64,000 nt of DNA from JACQGZ01 sp050695215 (GTDB taxonomy: Bacteria; Sysuimicrobiota; Sysuimicrobiia; Sysuimicrobiales; Humicultoraceae), in the NCBI GenBank assembly GCA_050695215.1, contig JBOGSD010000068.1, positions 29,485 through 93,484 of the forward strand, given 5' to 3'. The stretch's first letter is position 1. Every line of letters begins with the position of its first letter. Both the position numbers and the translations under genes were made by a program. Positions 62,507-64,000 of this stretch are shown here, one piece after another. The notes under the pieces were generated by a model, which searched no databases, was not told where the DNA came from, and worked only from the letters and a program-made list of their open reading frames with translations.

Positions 62507-62575
62507 GGGATGAGGTCTGCACCGGACAAAACCGTGATCCCGTAGTTCGGTTTTGGAAGGTGGAGACCTCATCCC
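62507..62575. repeat. Palindromic element C, inverted, same loop family
   Basis: Outer arms GGGATGAGGTCT (62507-62518) and AGACCTCATCCC (62564-62575), 12 bp. The inner stem AAAACCG/CGGTTTT encloses, read on the minus strand, AACTACGGGATCA (62535-62547), differing from A/B only at the central three bases. Lies 12 bases beyond the M16 peptidase stop. Confidence 0.8.
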
Positions 62576-62586
62576 GTTGAGGACCA

Positions 62587-63879
62587 TCAAGCGGTGAGAG
62601 CACCCTCGGCGCGGAAGGCTTCCGTCAGGGTGCGGGAGAGGTTCCCATCCTCCCGGAAGGGACCGATCGCCGCCAGGGTGCATCGCGCTGGCACGAGGAT
62701 CTCGGTCGCCATGGCCTGGACCTGCTCGGTGGTGACGGCGTCGATGCGCGCGAGGATCTCATCGAGCGTGAACTGCCGGCCGAAATAGATCTGGGAGCGC
62801 GCCAGGTTGAACATCCGGCTGTCGGTGGACTCCAGCGACAGCATGATCACGCCCTTGAGGGACTCCTTGGCCCGTTGCAGTTCATCGGGAGGGATCCGTT
62901 CTTTGATCTTTTCAAACTCCTCGAGGATCAGTCGGGTCACCTCGGGCGCCGCCGGGGGGCTCATCGCTCCGTAGACCGCGAAGAGGCCGGCGTCCCGGTA
63001 AGCGGAGTGATAGCTCGTGATCGTATAGACCAGGCCGCGCCGTTCTCGGATCTCCTGGAAGAGCCGGCTGGACATCCCCCCGCCGAGGATCCCGTCGAGG
63101 ATGGCCATCACATAGCGAGCCTCGTCTCCCTGTGGCAGCCCGCGCGTGCCCAGAGTCAGGTGGACCTGCTCCGTTTCTTTGGGGCGCAGGGAGATGTCCA
63201 CGCGCACCAGAGGCCGGTCGGTCGAACGCGGCGGCGCCGCTCCTTCCCAGGTGCCGAGGCGCTCGGCCACCAGCCCGACCACCCCGGCGTGCCGGACGTC
63301 GCCCGCCACGGCCACGATCACATTGCCGGGACGGTAGTGCTGCGCCCGGTAGCGCAGAAAGTCGTCGCGGGAGAGCGCGCGCACCGTCTCCACGGTGCCG
63401 ATCACCGGACGGCCGAGCGGGTGTCCGTTCCAGACGGTCTGGGCGAAGAGGTCCTGGACCAGTTCGTCCGGGGAGTCCTCGTACATCTTGATTTCTTCGA
63501 GGATGACTTGCCGTTCGCGCTCCAGCGGCTCGGGGGCAAGGGAGGCGTGCAGCAGCATGTCGGCCATGAGGTCCAGCACCGCCGGCAGGTGGTTGGCCAG
63601 CGCCTTGCCGTAGAGGACGGTCCCCTCCCGGTCGGTGAAGGCGTTCAACTGCGCGCCGACGGCGTCGGCGGCGCTGGCGATGTCCAGGGCCGTGCGGGTG
63701 TCGGTCCCCTTGAAAAACAGATGCTCGAGGAAGTGGGAGATGCCTCCCTGCGCGGCGTCCTCGTACCGGGAGCCGGTGCCGATCCAGATGCCCACCGCGG
63801 CCGTGCGCACGGCCGGCATCGTCTCGGTGATCACCTGCACCCCGTTGGGCAGGACGGTGTGCTCAGTCCGCTGCGTCAT
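62587..63879 (-). CDS. M16-family zinc peptidase (YmxG/PqqL type)
   Basis: 430 residues. LPNGVQVITETMPAVRTAAVGIWIGTGSR at the start, the inverted zinc motif HFLEHLFFKGT and the distal glutamate in ILEEIKMYEDSPDELVQD. The C-terminal inactive M16 half has RGLPQGDEARYVMAIL and GGGMSSRLFQEIRERRGLVY. Start ATG 63879 begins the family N-terminus with GAGGG before it. The position between the presumed pnp and the dap genes is conserved in Bacillota. Confidence 0.93.
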   Translation of the reverse strand: MTQRTEHTVLPNGVQVITETMPAVRTAAVGIWIGTGSRYEDAAQGGISHFLEHLFFKGTDTRTALDIASAADAVGAQLNAFTDREGTVLYGKALANHLPAVLDLMADMLLHASLAPEPLERERQVILEEIKMYEDSPDELVQDLFAQTVWNGHPLGRPVIGTVETVRALSRDDFLRYRAQHYRPGNVIVAVAGDVRHAGVVGLVAERLGTWEGAAPPRSTDRPLVRVDISLRPKETEQVHLTLGTRGLPQGDEARYVMAILDGILGGGMSSRLFQEIRERRGLVYTITSYHSAYRDAGLFAVYGAMSPPAAPEVTRLILEEFEKIKERIPPDELQRAKESLKGVIMLSLESTDSRMFNLARSQIYFGRQFTLDEILARIDAVTTEQVQAMATEILVPARCTLAAIGPFREDGNLSRTLTEAFRAEGALTA

Positions 63880-63892
63880 CTGTTTCCCTCGG

Positions 63893-64000
63893 TCAGAGCG
63901 GCGCGCCGCTTCCCCCCGCGCCCTCCCCGGGGGGTCCTCCCTCTCCCCGACCTTCGGGGCGTCCGCCCCGGTGCGCCCGCGGCTCACCGCGCCCGTGCCC
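63893..64000 (-). CDS. C-terminal tail of an upstream gene, possibly polynucleotide phosphorylase
   Basis: 35 codons open from the window edge to TGA 63893-63895, encoding a Gly/Arg/Glu-rich tail (RGGRPEGRGEGGPP). PNPase proteins commonly end this way and pnp usually precedes this M16 gene, but no diagnostic domain is inside the window. Confidence 0.4.
   Translation of the reverse strand, partial: GHGRGEPRAHRGGRPEGRGEGGPPGEGAGGSGAPL

Overview
This is a high-GC bacterial window (roughly two-thirds G+C by eye, not counted) carrying about 42 protein genes, one tRNA, and a chromosomal housekeeping backbone almost entirely on the minus strand. Read on the minus strand from position 64000 down to 1, the backbone is: (tail of a possible pnp) - M16 peptidase - dapB - asd - lysC - dapA - udg - rnj - uppP - ftsK - rodZ - cinA - thpR - recA - recX - rny - ymdB - mutS - mutL - miaA - dapL - hflX, ending convergently against lexA. 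This resembles, from memory, the order kept in Bacillota and related Terrabacteria. The LexA-type operator at recA also has the Gram-positive consensus. A deep, probably uncultivated, non-sporulating Terrabacteria lineage (Armatimonadota/CSP1-3-like or a high-GC deep Bacillota) fits best; this is inference.

Accessory modules sit between backbone genes. (1) 0.4-7.2 kb, directly behind hflX: a carboxylate module of a 2-methylisocitrate-lyase-like enzyme, a TcuA-like flavoprotein, a PrpF-like isomerase, a TctC binding protein and a fused TctA-TctB transporter. (2) 15.7-18.9 kb: a DUF305-like exported protein, a TPMT-like methyltransferase and two exported proteins of unknown function. (3) 17.5-22.3 kb: tRNA-Sec(UCA), selB and selA, so the cell decodes UGA as selenocysteine. 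(4) 25.8-32.3 kb: a YhaN-type ATPase, its YhaO/SbcD-like nuclease partner and a UvrD helicase fused to an Fe-S nuclease. (5) 38.0-51.1 kb: pseudouridine breakdown (psuG plus a PfkB kinase), a zinc-ribbon/cyclase/AAA/TPR regulator, a citrate synthase followed by a small DNA-binding protein, an atypical cytosine-deaminase-like hydrolase and a BMP-family nucleoside-type ABC importer. Lysine/diaminopimelate synthesis (lysC, asd, dapA, dapB, dapL) uses the aminotransferase route.

Sequence-level points of interest: recA carries a 359-residue LAGLIDADG intein and has a near-ideal promoter with an SOS box exactly in its spacer. Several operon genes (rny, hflX, miaA, and probably udg and tctA) seem to start at AUC or CUG rather than AUG/GUG/UUG. 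Five same-strand gene junctions contain short tandem repeats of 23-27 bp whose units carry the stop codon, Shine-Dalgarno-like tract or start codon. Three palindromic elements between genes share the same 13-nt apical loop on otherwise unrelated stems. The citrate synthase promoter region is an AT-rich island with three TTGAT repeats at exact 10-bp spacing. No CRISPR array, rRNA, insertion sequence or prophage was seen, and no gene-free stretch exceeds 300 bases.
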